Of a stretch of DNA of 64,000 nt, positions 12,401 through 27,400 are shown in pieces. Origin of the DNA: Unio delphinus (Eukaryota; Mollusca; Bivalvia; Unionida; Unionidae); assembly GCA_029339505.1 (NCBI GenBank), contig JAQISU010000033.1:496001-560000 (forward strand), given 5' to 3'. Each line of letters starts with the position of its first letter. The first letter of the stretch is position 1. The notes below the pieces were generated by a model that saw nothing but the letters and a program-made list of their open reading frames with translations, searched no databases and was not told the DNA's origin. The position numbers were made by a program, and so were the translations under genes.

Positions 12401-15400
12401 ATATATGGGATTTTTTTTATTTAGATGATGTATTTGGGTGTTTATTTTACATATTTGTTATGAAAAGAGAGAAGCATAATATTTTGGCAGCAAAAATTGC
12501 CTAATTGACTTAATTACGATGTGAACACTGACATGCACATGAAATAACTTAAGTACCAATAGTATTGGAGAACAAATTCATGTGACAATAAATATTGTAA
12601 AATTATTCAAATTTTTGGTATGTTTGATAGTTTTTCATATGATTATTTTGTTACATATTCTGGTCACAAGTTTCACCAGGAGCAGATTTTCATGCGTGTA
12701 AAAGGCATTTTTTAGTCCGGGGGAGAGGGGGGGCTTTGACCCCCAGAACCCACTGATCAGGGGCGCTGCTCCTCCAGACCCTGTTGGGGGAGTACCCCAC
12801 AAACCCCCCTTTCACATTTTCATTTTTTTTTTTTTTAAAGATCAAAATCATGTCTGATAATGTAAGTAAATTATTTTTCTCAAATTAAAACTTCATTGGA
12901 ACTTAAAGACTGATTCCACCTCAGATGTTAATATAGGAATCAAATAATTATGTTTACTTCATACTTATATACATCTAAGGCACAATAAGAGAACCAGGTT
13001 GAAGGTCAAAGCTCATTTTCAGAACATTCTAAGTGATAAATATGGCCATGTCTCTTACTTAAATTTTAATACAGAATATGGCAGACATCAGATATACCAG
13101 GAATTCCTGAGGGGAAAACCAATGTATTGAACTCAGTTCCAAGTAAATATGTTTGCAAGTAATCAATATCTTAAAATGTGATCAAAAATCATCAACAAAA
13201 ATTAGCTATGTAATAAGATGTTAATGCAAAGTTGACATTGGTCATGTAGGTCTAAACTCATACCCTTAATTGTGGACAAGGTCTATCACAATAAAAAGTA
13301 AATGTACATAACAGCAGGTTCTACTGTAGATATTGCTGTCACAAGATGACTGAATGCATGTAGCTTTAATCCATTCTGTACATTAAATTATCACTGATTC
13401 GTTTAAAGAAAATTGCTGATTTTGAATGTTCTTCTGCATCATGTAAAAAACTAATTTGGCCACTAATGAATATGACTGAAATATTCTTTGCTTGCCTGCT
13501 TGTTTTTTGTTGTCTGTTGTTTTGGGTTTAATACCATTTTTCACCAAATGGTATTTTATACATGGCAGCCAGTACTACTGCAAGAGGAAGAACCCTGGAA
13601 CACCCAATTAAGAAAAAACTAATTCACAGAAAGCTACTGGCAAGCTTTTTCATATATTCACATTGGTCAAGCCAAAGACTTGTACTCACAGCAACAGTGA
13701 TTAACCCCTGGTGGTTTTTGCTATTTTGCATGAAATGTGAGTAGGAACACATTTCAGGGACTATTTACGAATACATCATAATACATTGACTTCCAAGCAA
13801 TATTCCATTAGACCAATGCCTAGCTTAAAATAATGTTTTCCATTGGTTGGTTTGCTGTTGCATGAGCAGAAGGTAAAAAGTTGGAATTGTTTTCTTTTTT
13901 TTGCTTAACTGACCCATAATTTTCGTATGGAAAAGACTATTAAAAATATCCACCTTATCTTACTTTTTGCACAGGTTCACCTGTCTGTGTGCACTTCAGA
14001 CCGGTCTACCGTAGATCTGATGCCATAAAGTCTAAAATCTGGACAAAAAAATCAGATTTCGACCATGGTGAAATTTGGGTAGGGAAATACATGTAAAAAA
14101 ACAATTCCCAAAAAATAAATATTCCATATTACTTTTTACCATTGTAGAGCTAAATCTGTCTACCTTTCTATAATACCACCATGACCTTAATGCTACAGAC
14201 CTTGGAAGTAGGCTACTACCTCATGCCCAGTAAACTCTGCACTAGGGGTTAATGTGTTAATGATGCATGCTAATGACAACTCCCAAACACTGCTTTCCAG
14301 CTTTTATAAATAGGCATAGAAATAGTGGTTCACACTTCAAACAATATCTGGCTTTGCTTAAATTGTGAAGATCAAAAACAACTATTGGCTTGTTTGAGAG
14401 GTATGTGCAGAACAGGGAAACTTCATGTAACTATTGTTAGTAACACATAAACCAAAATTTAGCCTGCCTTCAGTGACAAGTTTTGAAGTATTGGATAATC
14501 CCTGACCCTAATGAATAGGAACTTCTTTTCTTCTCATATATGAAGTTTTTTTTACCTGAGATTATAAGTTAAATTCACAGGCAAATAGATCAAGATATCT
14601 GACTATACCTATCACATTAGTACATACAAAAAGCAACTTTCATATGACAACAGTCTATTTTTCTGATCGGCATAAAATTACTTCAGAATTCACCCCTAAT
14701 CATATAAACCACCTCACTTTGGATTTAACTGTTTACATATTCAGTACAGAAATGTTTGCAGATTCATTTGCATATGTATTTATCTTAAAGCAATGCCTTT
14801 TTCATGAAGGAAAAGTTTCGTTTAAAACCTTTCACATTGTGATCACTGTCCATACACTTCATTGATCATTTACAGTAATAATAATAATGAGGACTTTGTA
14901 AATCGCCTAATCTTTCGAAGCTCTAAGTGTTTTACAACATCTATAATGATGTGACTGCAAAAAACAACAAACAGCATGAAATTACAAAACATAAAAAAAT
15001 CCTGAAAATATTTAAGGTAGGCAACATTATTTGGTTTTTAAGCTTGTTCTTGCAGTTGAAAAAGGTGTGTTTTAAAAGCACTTTTGAAAGGGATCACTGT
15101 GACTTTGTATCTAATTTTTATGGGCAATTCGTTCCACGTTGCTGTGCTCTGGTATGCAAAAGAACATGTCCATATGACTTTGTTTTCATAGTGGGAATAA
15201 TGATCATACGATTGTCAGAAAAGGAGCTTAGGTATCTTGCTGGTGTGTACACATGGGTGAGGCCAGATAGGTGTTTTCGACGAGTCCGTCAGTTAAACAT
15301 AACACAGATAACAAATTTTGTGTTTGATTCTGGATCGAATGGATAGCCAGTGTAAGGTACAAAGCAGCAGGGAGGTGTGCTCTGATCATGGTACTCAAAG

Positions 15401-18400
15401 GATGATCCGATCAGCTGTGTTTTAAACTTTTAAGTTTCTGGAGTAGATATTGAGACAAACCAGACAGAATTGAATTACAATAGTCTAGTCTTGAAAGTAC
15501 TAATGATGTGGCATCAACTGAAAGATAATTGCAAAAGGAGCTGATGCATCTCAGTTCAAGATATGCAGCCTTGTATATGTTCATGACATGTTGGTGCAAT
15601 GTGAGATACTGTACAAAGTAACACCTAGGTTTCATACTGACTATGTTAAAATGGTGTGAATGAGAAAGTCTGTGTTGTGAACAGAATGGGCTCAGTTTTA
15701 TCATCATTCATCTGCAGCTTGTTACTGTCACCTATGATTTCACATAAAAAATGTACCTCTCTACACTTTCGATGGTAGCATCAACTTCATTGAACTTCAT
15801 TCATTCAACTATACTGGACTCATATTTGTGTGTCATCAGCATATCAGTGGTGAGAGACTGGATGATCATCTGTGACACTTGAGAGTGGCTAAGTGTATGG
15901 AAGGAAGAACAGGTCCAAGAACAGACCCCTGTGGAACACCATAACATAGATCAACTGGGATGGGGTGTATTCCATTTGCAGATACAATTTGTGTCCTGAT
16001 GACTAAGCAGGAATTTATCCACATTAAGGCTGTATTGTGAATGCCAAATACATGCTGGAGACACTGAAGTAATATATCATGGTCTATTGTATCAAATGCT
16101 GAAGACAAATCAAGGAGGGTGAGGACTGTAATCTATTCGCTATCGAAAGTAGAGAGAATGTCATTAACTACTTTCATAAGAGTAGTTTGAGTACTGTGGC
16201 AAGGGCGATATGCAGACTGTACATCACTTAAAAGATTTTCAATTCAAATGAGATACAAGTTGGGTTAGAACAACATTTTCTAAGATTTTTTTTATTTGAG
16301 CGGGAGATTAAAAACTGTGCGGTAGTGATATTGGAATTGGATCTAGCTCACATTACTTTGCTGCACTCTTCATCATGATTGTCCGTAGGTTCAAATGCTG
16401 CTAATGGTTGTCGCTGAAATTCTGTATCGCAACTGTATGGTGATGACAAGTCGATTCAAATTGTGTTGTCAAGTTTATCTCTGATGGTTTGTACCTTTTC
16501 ACAGAAGAAATTTGCAAAGAGGTCTGGAAGGTCTACTGGAGAGAAGGTAGTTGGAAGTGGTGTACATTTGTTCCATGATATTAGTTTGTTAGTTATCTCT
16601 GGGAGCTCTTTGCAGATGGAACTTTATGTGTTGTTAGTACTGTAGCAGGATAATTTGGCTAAATGGACTATGTTTGTGACTTTCTTAGCAGCTTCATAGG
16701 TTTGTTTATGAATAGCGAGTCTGGTGGAAACTGCTCCAAAAAGAAAGATTGAGTCAGCTTGTTTATTCTACTAGGAGGAGGGCAGTAGAAGCAGAAAAAA
16801 TGTACTGACCTTTGTTCCAGTGCGAGTGTAGTTTGTACTACTAGCTCAAACGATGTGTGGCAGAAATTGAAGGTTTTTTTGTATTTAAGACATTTTATCA
16901 TGGAATTCTTTGTGATGACAGCAACTCCACCTCTGTGTCAGTGGCAGGGGGAATGACTTGATGTAGTAACCGGTGGTTGTTATTTTGGCACATTTGTGCA
17001 GTAGTGAGAAGACATAAGGTGGTAAAGATACACCTGGCAGCTGACCCAGAAAGCAAGTGTCCATTATATACATTACATACATATGGAAAGTTTGCTATGA
17101 GGAAAATTAAATTAGAGTTTAGACCAGGAGACCATTATATAAATGTGATCATTCTGACAGGTTCCACTGTAATGAGAAGTTGTCTGAAAAGTTTTATATG
17201 AACCTTTGGTGTGATCAGAAAAAGATGATACAGCCATTTTAAATGAGAAATAACATTTTCTTTATTAATAATCATAGCTCTAGTTGAATTCTGTCATTCT
17301 GACAAACCAGCTGTTACCCCTCTCCCCATGTTTTAATGTACAAGAGTAACATCTGAGGCCAAAACAGATTGCAATTCTTGTTGTACTTTATAAGGGTCAA
17401 GTCCATGTTTTAATAAAATGGGGATGGGTTAAGCATCGGATTCTGAGTTCTTGAATTTACATATATGCATTCAGTTTGCTGTAGTTTGAGAGTCCTTCAC
17501 GTACACAGGACTTTCATGTAATACAGTACCTAATTCACATTATTGGCATTACATTGGTCAATAATTGTGAGACCTACTGAGATCTGAATTATAAAAAATT
17601 ACAAGTAATTTACTCTCGTGTTAAAGTAGCCTTAGGGATTAGTATCTACATATCATAGCAATCACTGTGTTAATCACGTTCCTGCATCTGAGTATAAACT
17701 GCAAGTCAGGTTCATTCTTGTTTGCAGGTGCATTTATGTTGTTACAGAGTGGTTAGTTCTTTTCTTTTTTATGACTGTTTTAAGAGGGTTCTTACAGTCT
17801 TTGAAGGTCTTAAACAGTTTGGGGAAAATGAGGTAGCATTTTTTAAGACCTTTTGTTTTTGTAGGGTTTAACTCCATTTTTCAGCACACGATAGGCTATA
17901 CATGGCAGCCAGTATTATTGGTAGAGGAAGAACCCGGGAAAAACCCCCAGAAAGAACCAATGACCCACGAGAAGCTGCTTGCAAGATTTCTCACATAACT
18001 ACATTAGCCGAATCAGAGACTCAAACCCATGCAGACATAGGTGAGAAGGCAGTGATCCGTAACAGAGAGCGCTTTAGACCACTCGTGCCCCTTTTAAGAC
18101 CTTGAAAGTTTGGAAAAATCAAGCAGATTACCTTGAGGTCTTAAAAAGTCTTTCAAAGTTACAAAAGAAAATTGTCTGAGGTTGTTACATTTGGATATAG
18201 TTGAGCTTTCCTGGTTTCTTTCTTTTGATTAATTATATTTTGAATTTCATCATTAAACAAAATTTTAGTATTATGCATTTGTTGTTTTCTCATACAACAT
18301 AACAAAATGTTAGGGAAAATGGGTCTTGGAAATCTCTGTTTGTAGTCTTTGAAATCTTTGAATTTATCATTCTTCTGTACGAACTCTGTTTATTGATGAA

Positions 18401-21400
18401 GTAACGGAGAAATTTGGTCAGAAAATTGATGATAAGATAGTGTTTATTAATTTATGTCATTAAAGTTAATTTGCCACTAATTGTAACACTGCTCCAGTGT
18501 CCATAACACTGCTCCAGTGTCCATAACACTGCTCCAGTGTCCAAGCGGCTAGAGCATTTACCTCAGATGCAGGTCACAGATTCAATCACTCACTTAGTCA
18601 TACTAAAGACTAAATAATGGTACAGCAGCTGCCGCATTTGGCACTTGCTTTGAGAGGTTAGTGTTTGGACTGTTTGACCTGGTGTTAGCAAAATGTGACT
18701 AGGTTGGACATGTCTGCAGCATGATGCCGCAGTGCTAGACATCACCTTAAACTGTCACAATGTATACTTTGTAATTTGTAGCAATAGAACTGAAGCATTG
18801 TTAAAGTCGAGTTAAAAAATCTATAGCACACACACTTGGCATTAAATGTATACATCACTGCTTGCAGTAATCAGACAGTTATTTTAGTGTTAATTGACAC
18901 GGCATCCCCATTTAATAGATGTAATTGAAAGTGAAAGTTAAATATTGTCAAAATACTGTGCGTTAGAGAGTTAGCTTGTATTCTTTGCAACAGCAGTTGG
19001 ATTCAACTTATTAGCGAGTAACATTGTATAGCATAAATTTATCAGTTCACCCAGTTTATCAAAATCTCCCTCAAACGTTACAAATTTTGCCCTATTAGCC
19101 ATAAGTGAAGAGTGACCCATGATGGTTTCTGTACTGTTGCCACTCTAAATGAAAACTTTTGCAGTTTTGACCCATTATTAATTTTGGTATACACTGGTTG
19201 GAATTTTGTATTCAGGCTTATGCCAGTATGATTTTGTAATATCTGTAATTTATTACCAGCTTGTATGGAACAGCTATGCTACTTTTGACTATACATGGCA
19301 GGAATGTTCCTGAGGATAATTGTTTGACCCAAAGTGTGTGGGATTGCATCACTTTCAACAATAGTCTCCTATAACAGCAACACATAATTTTAGCTCCTCC
19401 AGATAAGCTTAGTCAATTTGGTAAATCCCAGTTTCATCAGATATGTGGCACCATGTTATATCAGAGTTGGTATCATTAGCAGCAGTTTGGTGGAATTTCA
19501 ATAGATTTTTTTCAAAATCTTTCTTCCTGTTATACATAGGATGGGAACCTCTCTGTTGGCCTAGTGGTTAGAGCATCCACCGTGAAAGCGAGATGTCTTG
19601 GGTTGGATCCCTGGCCAAGTCATACCAAAGACTTACAAAAATGGTACTATCAGCTGCCTCGCTGGATGCTGAGTATTAAGAGGTTAGTGTTAGGACTGGT
19701 CGGCCTGGTGTCACTATAAACTGTCTCACAGCAGACATCATAGTGATATGACTGAAAAATTGTTAAAGCTACATTAAAAATCCTAATCAAACAAACAAAG
19801 ATAGGATGGAAGTGGTGGTAGGAATCATTTATTCCAATGTGGTTAGTATTCAGGTGTTGATCTAACAAATTTGAACTCCATAGATAGCACATTGCTAGGC
19901 AGTACAAATACATTTGTATTTGCATGATGCTGTATTTATTAGTAACATCACAGTGATTGATGCCAACCTTGCAGACACAGTTTAGGAATTGGAGGAGCGT
20001 GGTTCCTCCAAGAGAGTTGAAAATTCCAGGGAAAGACATTGGACGTAACCATCTGGGTTATCATAGGAGACAAATTCTATTTAAGCTTCAGTTGGTGATC
20101 ATTACTGGTGTATCCAAATATATTTTCTTGTTTCATACATAACATTGCCGATAGAAAGTTGTTGTTAAATAAGTTCTTTTATTTGATATTGAAAAGAACC
20201 CTGGTTGTGGTCCGGTAGGCAAGTGTTTTGATGCATGGATATCCCTCTGTTCGCAGATGTCTTGAGGTATACTCTTATTCTTACTTGAAATTCCTATTTA
20301 GTCTCGCCTACATATTGTATGCTGCATGTGTGTCCAGTGAGTAACTAAATAACGTGTGTCCAGTGAGTAACTAAATAACGTGTGTCCAGTGAGTAACTAA
20401 ATAACATGTGTGTCCAGTGAGTAATTAAATAACATTATGTGTGTCCAGTGAGTAACTAAATAACATTATGTGTGTCACCGCGGCCTCAAAACATTGATTT
20501 GTGTGTGAAGCAAGGTAGTTGACCACTATTTTACAGCTTTAAAATCAGTCAGATGGTTGGGGAATAAAACAGACTAAATAATTTCATACTGACAATATAG
20601 CAGGGACCTTGAGTGGTCTAGCTTTACCAGTCACTGCCATCTTACCTCTGTCTGTGTGTGTTTGGGTTATCAAGCTTGGCCTTTACAGGTATGTGAGAAA
20701 GCTTGCCAGTAGTTTCCTGTGGGTTGGTGCTTCTTTCCAGGGTTTTCCTGGTTTCTTTCTGCACTTGTTTTTCTGGCCACCATGTATCAATTGCTCACAA
20801 ATGGCATCAAGCCCATAACAACAAAAAAAGATCTGGACTTTTGGCAAGGTTACATTATTAGATGCATATTAGAGAGTCCTGATTTCCATAGGAAAGGTTA
20901 AATAAATGGATGTGGAATACTTTTTTCAAGGCTGGAAAAGATGTTTTAAACTGTAATGAATGGAAGCATGTGTGGTTTTGTATGTCAGTCTAATACAAAA
21001 AATTATTATTATTACCCTTTATAGTGACATCAAGTTCTGTGGTTGGATTGATTTTTATTGTTTGATCACCATCTTTAAGCATATGATAGGCATTTCATGG
21101 TGGTCAGTGTAATTTTTGGAGGAAGAGCACTTGGAAAAACCCCATGATAATACGAATGAAATGTTCCAATTCAGATAAGTGTAAGGGTAGTGCCTGCCTT
21201 CAAGACAACTGTGGGCATTTCTGCATTTCATTCAGTGTCATTAGTTGACGTGTGGGAAATTACAATACAGCAGATTATTCCAAAAGTAATTTAGAGCAGA
21301 TACAAGTAAAATTGTATATAGTTAATTAGTTATGGAAAATAAGCCTCACAAAGCTTGACATCTGCAAAGTAGCTGATACCATCCATCATCATGTTTTATA

Positions 21401-24400
21401 TCTGATAGACTAGGTGACATTAAAGTCTACATTCTAATAGACTGGGTGAGATTGAAGTCTACATTCTAATAGACTAGGTGAGATTGAAGTCTACATTCTA
21501 ATAGACTGGGTGAGATTGAAGTCTACATTCTAATAGTAATAGACTCAGTTGACATTGATTTCATCAATAATACTGATTTTAACATTTATACAATGTATTT
21601 GTGGCACATTTAACAACCTTATGACATGTCTGAAATTTGTCATTGGGGCAGAGTTTGATATTGGACATCACTTGCTTGCAGTGTTATTTTGAGTTACGTT
21701 TTCTACCTGGATGTACATGTAACACCATGGAGTTAGAAAGTGAAATGGTGTCTGCCCAACTAAATTTATTGCACAATTGCACATGTTACATTTAAATGTC
21801 ATTACTTACATCAAAAGAGAGTTACCTTTTTATTACATGCCAGATAATTGCCACATATTTCATATGTGTGTTGTTATCACCAGACCTGACATTAAATCAA
21901 TGTATTATCTTTTTTGTCATATATATTCTAGCATTTACCATATTTTTATGTTATCATTTTAAATTGCATCTAATACAAATTTACAACTCTTAGTGCCATT
22001 GTATTAGTTGGAGTGGATAGGTTACCTCCCCTAGACCATCTGCCTGAACTTTAAAATAGTGCATGTATTTCACATGTTTTTAAATCAAAGTTAAGAATTG
22101 TGTGAAGAGACCAGTGTTTTCTCAGGCATATGAGGGATATTTTTTGTATTATGTTTGGTTTTTGGTTTTTGTTGTGGTTTTCTTTTTTAGAATTTTGGCT
22201 TACATTACTTTCCTTCCTAATTTTAATCAGTACATGTCGATTAAATGCAGGGCCCTGACTGAATTAGTGGTCTAGCCCATTTTATCCTGAATACGCCCGC
22301 GGTCGTAATACCTCATTCTATCCTGAATACACCTGCAGTCGTAGTATCCCATTTTATCCTGAATACGACTACGATCGTACTCTACCACGTATGTGTGTAG
22401 CGTCTCTAGAAACACGTGGTATACATCACAAATATTTGTGTACTTCTTCACCTAAACAGGAAATGGTTAAAGCAAGCATGCGCAGTGAAATTGTTTTTAA
22501 AAACGTGGTTGGAAAAGAAATGGTTGACTTGAAAATCGATCGATAAAATGATGGACCACAACTCGGATAAACATGGATGCTGATAGCAAGGGTAGCGACA
22601 TTGAAGTAGAGGATTTAGATGATTCTAATAAAGATATTGACTTAAAAGATGGGTTACGATTGAATAAAGTTGATGAAAAAGATGATGCATAACTTCATGC
22701 ACTTGTTGATAGCGGTTACGGGAATGAAGCCGACTTTGAAGGCTTTCAAGAGGAATGACTCCGGGATGATTTTTCGATTCGGTTCCAGCCAAGATTTAAA
22801 TTGTTAGAAGGAGCTATTGAACATTTGTATTCACCATTAAAGTATTTTTTTTTATTACTAACATTGTGATGATGTGGACTTCACAATTTGTACTGATCAA
22901 TTATCTTACTGAAAGATTTCAATGAATAATTTGCGAGAATTTTTATGAGAAACTGCACGCAGAAATACATGTATCAGAATGTGAAATAAAGAAATTGTAC
23001 CACGTGTCATGTTGTCCAATTTTAGTAAAATTATTATAATTTTTAAACTAACAGTGCTAGAAACTTCAAAGTTAGACCAAAATACTAGAAATTGAATTAT
23101 CTTTATTTTCTTCCCATACTATGTGGAGCATTTAATTCATCTTCATGGACAAAAAATTCACTGAACATCATGGTAAGTTTTTTTTAATAAAAAAACATTC
23201 TTGCAAGTCATATTTCAAAATATAGTTGTGAGCATGTACTTTGGTAAATGATAACAAAACATGAATCACAGTGTTGCAAATTGTATTATCTTTTCAGAGA
23301 TATATAGTTTATTATACTTTATAAAAGAAATAACATTGTAATAACATTTTTAGTAAACCTGGTGAAGGTAGTCAGAATTGATACAGCTACTGCTGTATGA
23401 TGCTCCGTTTTACCACAGTGTATTTAGAATTGCTTCTCAGGAATCAGGCACTGCAGTTGAAATTGGTAAACAGGATAAAATGGGCTAGATTGCTTCCAGT
23501 GTGGAACACTGCCAACTCAACTTTAAGCTCGTATGTTCAAGTCCCTGGCTTGGTCAATAAGTTATATGAGAAAGCTTGCCAGTAGCTTTCTGCTGCATGG
23601 TGGTATTTACCGAGGTTTTAACATGTTATTCCTTTATCAGTTGTACTAGCTATCATGTATAGGCTATTGTGTTTTGAAAAATGGTGTTAAATGCACAACA
23701 ACAGATCAACTTTTGATGCCTTTTGTAAGATTGAATAATGATGAAGTTCTGTTTATCTCCTTCGGATTCGTAGACCAGCTTATAAATGTTTGGTATTAGG
23801 AACTAGTTTTGCACCAAAGCTGTTTGTCAGCAACGAGAACTGAACCTGTTTTTTGTTGTTTTCTTCAACAACATTGTACATTTGCACCAAAAGTTTTTTT
23901 ATATTGTGGCTGTTTTTTTAAATCTGTCTTTACATTACTCTCGCTTATTACACCATCATTTATGACAATTATTTCCTGGTTTGAATTGAAAGTGTCTCCT
24001 GTTAAAAGAACCTCTGGTTTTCCTTTTTAATTTTGTCGTGTTTTTTTATCTGAGTTTCAAAGTGTATCTGTTTTATACTGTTAAAATTGTTTGCTCTTTT
24101 TATATTACATATTTTTTTATCAAGCGTGGTTATTATTATCAGTTGACATTCTAGCCACATTATTTTGGCTACAGACCCCTAAATCCATAACTCTCATGTG
24201 ATTAGACTGAACCTCTTAGCTACCATTAACACATTCTAATATTTGATTGAAGAAAACAAAAACCCTAATATCATTTTACTCATCCAAAATATCATTTTGC
24301 ACTAGAAATGGGATCTTTAATGCCATTTGGTGCATTTTGTATGGCCAACACACTGGAAATAGAAGAAAACAGGTGTTAAAATCTCAGAATTTATTAAGTT

Positions 24401-27400
24401 ACTACATTGAATGTATCAAGATGAAATAAATTTTGTGAAAAGCAGCATTTATTCTTAGTATCTGCTAGCATCACATAAGAGTAGGTTATTGCCATTGTAA
24501 GTAGTTATACTACCTTGCTAATTAGTGCATTGACGGTGTCTGAGGTTGTCATTGAAAGAAAATGTACAAAATTGTTTTGTTTTTTTCTGTATAAGTAGCA
24601 GACCAGTAATTAACAGAGAGAAAACCATTCCAACTGTGCAGGAATACTAACATCAATATTTAGAGATGCACCCAATGGCTTGTAAATGGATTTAAGTATC
24701 ATTTCATAACAAATTCTATGTTTGACCACAAAATGTATACTTCTCTTCTTACATTTGATATCCTGACAAAATAGCACATGGACTCTTAATGTGAGACTAT
24801 ATTATTTGGTGCAGACCATGGATTTGCCCAGTTTACAAACATAAGGCTCAATCACTTTTGAAACTAAAGTCACAATCCTGTTTTCATTCATTTCTGCAAG
24901 CTAGGGATTTTTTCCATATAGAGTCAAAGAAAAAAACCTGTGGATACCTATTATTGTTGCCATTTTTAAAATAAAGAACATGAACTTCTGATTCAGCAGA
25001 TAATGATAATTTTAATGAAGGATATCTGAAGGTTGAAAGGTCAAACATATACACAATTTTATACTTACACTGACATTTTTAATATATTTGTTTACAATAC
25101 TTTGTACATACAGTGCATTGGGAGAAGATGTACTGCATGTAAAAGATTTGGATAATGGGTCATGGTCTGTATTTGTTTTTGGGATTGCATGCAAATGTAA
25201 TAAAAAGAACCATGGAGATTGGCATGTAGATTCGTGCAATGATTTCTTGTTCAATTCTTCTAATCTTAGACCAGTAGATCATTATGTGATGGCCTTTTGT
25301 CTGTCATCTGGTGTTCATTAGCACATTATGTGACTGCCTTTTATCAGTTATCTAGTATACGTTAGCACATTATGTGACGGCTTTTTATCTGTTATCTAGC
25401 ATACGTTAGCACATTATGTGACTGCCTTTTATCTGTTATCTGGTATAAGTTAGCACATTATGTGACTGCCTTTTATCAGTTATCTGGTATGCGTTAGCAC
25501 ATGTAATGGCCTTTTATCTGTCATCAGGTATCCATTAGCAGATTGTATGATGGCCTTTTGTCTCTCATCTGGTATCCATTAGCACATGTAATGGCCCTTT
25601 TGTCTGTCATCTGGTATCCATTAGCACATGTGATGGCCCTTTTGTCTGTCATCTGGTATCCATTAGCACATGTGATGGCCCTTTTGTCTGTCATCTGGTA
25701 TCAATTAGCACATTGTGTGATGGTCTTTTGTCTGTCATCTGATATCTATTAGCACATTGTGTGATGGTCTTTTGTCTGTCATCTGGTATCCATTAGCACA
25801 TTATCTGATTGCCTTTCATCAGTCATCTGGTATCAATTAGCACATTGTGTGATGGTCTTTTGTCAGTCATCTGTTATCAATTAGCATATTGTGTGATGGT
25901 CTTTCATCAGTCATCTGGTATCAATTAGCACATTGTGTGATGGTCCTAAAGGGATATAGTACCATGGCCACCATCTTGAAAATGTTATTGTGACTGCAGT
26001 TTCAAAGTTAATGGTCATACTGTCATGGAGTTCTGGTATATTGAGTTTTCTCAATTACTTGAAAGTTTACAAGAATAAAGGAACTGGAGAAATTGATTTA
26101 TCTTTGGTTCCTGGATTGTTTTAGCCAGTACATCATCAATCAATTCAAGGGACATGTATGTAGATGATAACCTATATTGTCATAACCCCAAATAAATCAT
26201 GGTAGTTTAGTGGTTAAAGGAATGGGACTGGTTTAATGAACCGTGTGTATTTTTGAAATGTTTAAATTACCCTTAAGTTTTGTACAACATTAACCCATTC
26301 AGAATTTCTTGTTCAGTAGTGATTTTCTTTTTCAGCTCATTCAGATAGCAATAAGAAATGGAGACAGGCATGCTGAAACTATGGAGAAAGCGGACTTTTG
26401 GTTACTGGTGGGTACATGTGCTTTAGGCTGACATCTTCAGGCACTGAATTCTCTATTCTGTAATTTAAATTTAACAGTCATAGATTTTCTTATTTGTTCT
26501 CTCATAATGATCCAAACTGAATAATAGCTGTTGACTCCGCTAAGGTTCTAAAACATTCCTTTTAAAATTATTAGTACCCTTGAAATTTGCTGATAAATTG
26601 ATAACTTATAAAAATGTTTTTGAACATAAGCCTCAACAGGACAGATATTTTAAATAATTGTGGGTGGGTCATGGTAGTTTAGTGGTTAAAGACATAGGGC
26701 TTGTGGTTTATTGTTATGGAGTTCAATACCTGCTCAAGTCTTCCTTGGTTGGCAGCCTTGGTGTCTTCAAGAAAAAGGTACTTACCTCTTATTTCCTTGG
26801 AAGTCAATAATAGTTAACAGTCCATTGAAACTAGAGGTGCTGTATTAAATACCATCATGGTACTTTTTCAATGTACCAATAGTTTACAGCAATAAGTAAT
26901 ACATGGAAATTCTTGAGTAATCATTTTCTGGATTTTTAAAATACTAAATGCATGTTATCATTTACATTTTAAAAAATGAATCCAAAAATATTATTTCTTT
27001 TCTTCAAAATATTTGTATTTGTCATAATTAATTTTGAATAATACAAATATAATTATATGTATGAACCTGTAATCACATATTTGATATATGTCAGATATAC
27101 CAGCAATGATGACCTAATGGGATTTTATGAATGATATGCAGACCAAATCTAACTTTTGAAACAATTAGGATCAAATAAAGAAATAAAATGTAGTGTTTTC
27201 TGTACTTGTATATGTTAATGTGTGAAGTAAAAGCACGAATCATCTAGTTTTCTTCAGGACTGCAATTGTTTTATGTCTGAATTTTAAATAATTCATCTAG
27301 ACAGCTAGATATTCTTGTTTTATTGAGTCACTGTTTTATGTTTACCGGTTCTCTCCGATAAACATCTTGCCTTGGATGTTAGCATCCCACTCAGTTTCCA

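Noticed and set aside
25543..25752. Repetitive 69-codon frame
   Set aside because: It arises from the ~48-bp minisatellite, whose unit length happens to keep frame for a few copies.
25271..25950. CRISPR-like array
   Set aside because: Repeats are contiguous without unique spacers and the genome is clearly eukaryotic.
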